From: Calditrichia bacterium
Lineage (GTDB): Bacteria; Calditrichota; Calditrichia; RBG-13-44-9; J075
Direction: 5' to 3'
DNA: 64,000 nucleotides
Assembly (NCBI GenBank): GCA_028284905.1
Contig: JANQQU010000002.1
Span: 62,001 to 126,000, forward strand
Numbering within the stretch: position 1 is the first letter of the stretch; the number at the start of each line of letters is the position of its first letter. Position numbers and translations under genes: made by a program. A model generated the notes under the pieces. The model saw nothing but the letters and a program-made list of their open reading frames with translations. It did no database searches and was not told the DNA's origin. Below, piece after piece: positions 62,569 through 64,000 of the stretch.

Positions 62569-62702
62569 CGTTACCAAACTCCTGTTTGGTAACGCAATTT
62601 TCATGAAAACTCTGTTTACAAATTCTCTTTTCTACTTTTTTATGCATGCGAAACTGGAGTTTCGCTTCTAATTGTGTCCCCATCCCGGCAGCCGGGATGG
62701 GA
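62569..62702. repeat. Cluster of three short palindromes
   Basis: CGTTACCAAAC-TCCT-GTTTGGTAACG (62569-62594); GCGAAACTG-GAGTTTCGC with flanks (62648-62665); CCCATCCCGGC-A-GCCGGGATGGG (62679-62701). Each is a perfect or near-perfect hairpin. They look like a REP-type cluster rather than three terminators. No gene is seen in 62523-62820. Confidence 0.75.
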
Positions 62703-62744
62703 ACAAATAAATCTACCTGTTATCGATTGGTGATAATCAGCAGC

Positions 62745-62777
62745 AAAAAAATGCCCCGGCATCAAAGATACCGGGGC
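62745..62777 (-). terminator. Rho-independent terminator of the Spy-like operon
   Basis: GCCCCGG (62753-62759) pairs with CCGGGGC (62771-62777). Read on the minus strand the stem is followed by ATTTTTTTGC. It lies 44 bases after the stop of the 172-residue gene. Confidence 0.88.
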
Positions 62778-62820
62778 GCGGGGTTTACAGCATTACTGCT
62801 GTATTGTTGATGAAACTTTC

Positions 62821-63339
62821 TCAACCTTCCTGGGTTTCCCCCTGAAAATCCCGGTTGCCGAAACGGCCTTTACGATGGCCGGCTTTGCCACGATGGCCTT
62901 TGCCCGGGCGATCGTTGGAAAGAATATGCAGGTCAAACTTCTTCCGCTGCTCATCGGTCAAAAGATTACGAACCGCCTGCTGCTGCATCAAATGCTTTAA
63001 CTTCATTTTTGCGCGCAGATCACTGATTTTATTTACCAGACCTTCCGCTTTGCCTTCATCGAAATTTTCAGCTGTCATTACCAGCTTCAATTCACCCTGG
63101 TATTTTTCCACTTCGCTTCGCAGGGGAATCATTTCTTTTTGCATACTCAGGCGCATTTCCTGGATTTGCAATTGCTGTGCTTCGTTTAAATCGAGCATTT
63201 TTGCCAATCGTTCATGGTGATTGCCGCGCACGCCCATGCGGGCTTTACGCCCCTGTCCAAAAGGCTGGGCGACCAGCATACCGGTGAAAAGGATGATCAT
63301 TAAGGTTGATACTGCGATAAGAATGTTTTTTCGTTTCAT
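62821..63339 (-). CDS. Spy/CpxP-like periplasmic chaperone
   Basis: 172 residues. Signal peptide (MKRKNILIAVSTLMIILFTGMLVA), then helical cradle sequence with the LTxxQ-type repeats: LDLNEAQQLQIQEMRLSMQKEMI, and LLTDEQRKKFDLHIL near the end. The C-terminal tail is basic and glycine-rich (GKGHRGKAGHRKGRFGNRD). Spy-type proteins bind unfolded proteins or metal ions and respond to envelope stress. It lies 28 bases after the other periplasmic gene, in one operon. Confidence 0.9.
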   Translation of the reverse strand: MKRKNILIAVSTLMIILFTGMLVAQPFGQGRKARMGVRGNHHERLAKMLDLNEAQQLQIQEMRLSMQKEMIPLRSEVEKYQGELKLVMTAENFDEGKAEGLVNKISDLRAKMKLKHLMQQQAVRNLLTDEQRKKFDLHILSNDRPGKGHRGKAGHRKGRFGNRDFQGETQEG

Positions 63340-63367
63340 GATATTTCTCCATATGATTTTTTAGGTG

Positions 63368-63916
63368 TTACGGTTTATCTTCAGGTTCATTGAACCTTTT
63401 CGGTCTATCGAACCGAGGGCCGCGGAAAGATCCCCGCCGGTTTCGAAAGCCTTTGCGGAAAGGCGGGCCTCCCCCCCGAAAACCCGGACTTGCACGCATA
63501 ATTGCATAAAAAAGTCGTTTCTGTTCTTCTGGCGTCAGGAACGCTTTGGCAGCGATGAGCTTGTCTATCGCTTTACGGCCGAGCGCGCTGCGCATTTCCT
63601 GTAATTTATCCAGCTGCCGGTAGAGACTGTCCTCCGGTGCATCACTTTGTAATAATTCAAAGAGGATTTCTTGTTCAGCCATCATTTCGGCGTTTAGTTC
63701 TGCACTCTCCTGCCGGAATCCCCGGAAAAGTTCATGGATCATGCGCATCTTTTCCATGCCGAGACTGTCCGGATATTGTTTCGCCCAGGGTGCCCCGCGA
63801 TCCATTAAAAAGCGCTCCTGCTTTTTCTGGGACTGATGGTAAAAGAAACTTCCAATCGTTGCCAGGTTGATGACGATCAGAAAAACCAGTGCGCCGATGA
63901 GTATTTTAATTTTCAT
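63368..63916 (-). CDS. Periplasmic heavy-metal-sensor-like (CpxP/ZraP) protein
   Basis: 182 residues from the ATG at 63916; GAGGG lies 6 bases upstream, so it is preferred over an in-frame ATG at 63934. Membrane anchor or signal (ILIGALVFLIVINLATIGSFFY), then helices with EKMRMIHELFRGFRQESAELN and AFLTPEEQKRLFYAI, the LTxEQ motif of the Spy/CpxP fold. The tail is rich in Gly, Pro and Arg. Overlaps the preceding partial gene by 11 bases. Often such genes follow an ECF sigma and its regulator. Confidence 0.88.
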   Translation of the reverse strand: MKIKILIGALVFLIVINLATIGSFFYHQSQKKQERFLMDRGAPWAKQYPDSLGMEKMRMIHELFRGFRQESAELNAEMMAEQEILFELLQSDAPEDSLYRQLDKLQEMRSALGRKAIDKLIAAKAFLTPEEQKRLFYAIMRASPGFRGGGPPFRKGFRNRRGSFRGPRFDRPKRFNEPEDKP

Positions 63917-63998
63917 TATTACCCTCATCGTCATTTGTCAGCACATATTCCCAGCTATCGGCCAGGTCTTCTCCGTATAATGCCTGGGATACTTCTCC
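63906..63998 (-). CDS. C-terminal end of an unknown protein (partial)
   Basis: An open minus-strand frame enters from the right edge and gives GEVSQALYGEDLADSWEYVL, then TNDDEGNNEN and TAA at 63906-63908. It overlaps the start of the next gene by 11 bases, typical of tight coupling. Thirty residues are too few to name it. The acidic tail and the position before a CpxP-like gene would fit a small regulatory or envelope protein. Confidence 0.5.
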   Translation of the reverse strand, partial: GEVSQALYGEDLADSWEYVLTNDDEGNNEN

Positions 63999-64000
63999 GA

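Overview
The window is 64 kb of ordinary-looking bacterial chromosome of intermediate GC. It has no rRNA or tRNA gene that I can recognise, no transposase, no CRISPR array and no prophage. The FCB superphylum is suggested by a secreted protein with an 'NYPNPFNPSTTI' C-terminal sorting/FlgD-like domain, an ABC permease fused to an M1 aminopeptidase, a DUF5916/CBM9-type outer-membrane protein, large MacB/FtsX permeases, many lipoproteins and strong AGGAGG-type ribosome sites. A Calditrichota- or KSB1-like lineage is my best guess. This is inference; no marker here settles it.

Layout. 1-6 kb: end of a membrane protein, then a minus-strand run of a YdeP-type molybdoenzyme, an adenylate kinase carrying a lipoprotein signal, a secreted protein and a soluble histidine kinase with an N-terminal [2Fe-2S] ferredoxin domain. 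6-16 kb: housekeeping genes (AI-2E-type permease, polA, mutS2, cvpA, yqeY, rpsU, a TPR protein, efp). 16-25 kb: a PEGA-repeat membrane protein, rarA, a small GT9-like protein, a MEST-like hydrolase, and an ABC transporter whose permease is fused to an M1 peptidase. 26-29 kb: a tight four-gene operon (HlyD-like adaptor, VTC-type polyphosphate polymerase, DUF4956 membrane protein, SdiA-regulated beta-propeller). 30-34 kb: a winged-helix protein converging on a TAXI-TRAP transporter. 34-45 kb: a hybrid histidine kinase with a periplasmic OB-like region, a HAD phosphatase, an M1 peptidase, a sorted DUF5010-like protein, a BTRD1 lipoprotein with a T4-type lysozyme, and an MBL hydrolase. 45-57 kb: an HD/FMN-reductase pair, an Lrp regulator, an LTA4H-like M1 lipoprotein, a PQQ-like propeller, a serine hydrolase, a possible sigma-54-driven lipoprotein pair and a MacB-like permease. 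57-62.5 kb: a BlaI repressor, a BlaR1-like M56 membrane protease ending in HEAT repeats, and a CBM9/DUF5916 outer-membrane protein. 62.8-64 kb: Spy/CpxP-like periplasmic proteins.

The two most interesting systems are these. (1) The BlaI/M56-HEAT pair: its palindromic operator GTGCGAAAAATTTCGCAC is present twice in front of blaI and again in front of the DUF5916 gene 2.6 kb downstream, so sensor, repressor and outer-membrane target appear to form one regulon. The usual penicillin-binding sensor domain is replaced by HEAT repeats. (2) The polyphosphate-type operon with a membrane-fusion adaptor. The lipoprotein adenylate kinase, whose start is fixed by a perfect Shine-Dalgarno, is the oddest single gene.

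The intergenic DNA is also distinctive. Several spacers hold short tandem repeats of 6-8 bp units followed by their inverted copy, so each folds into a long hairpin: GCAAATGR, CAGTTAT, GTAGCA and ATTCCGA families, with a GCCTACT array lacking the inverted arm. Two further palindromic element types lie near 59.9 kb and 62.6 kb.
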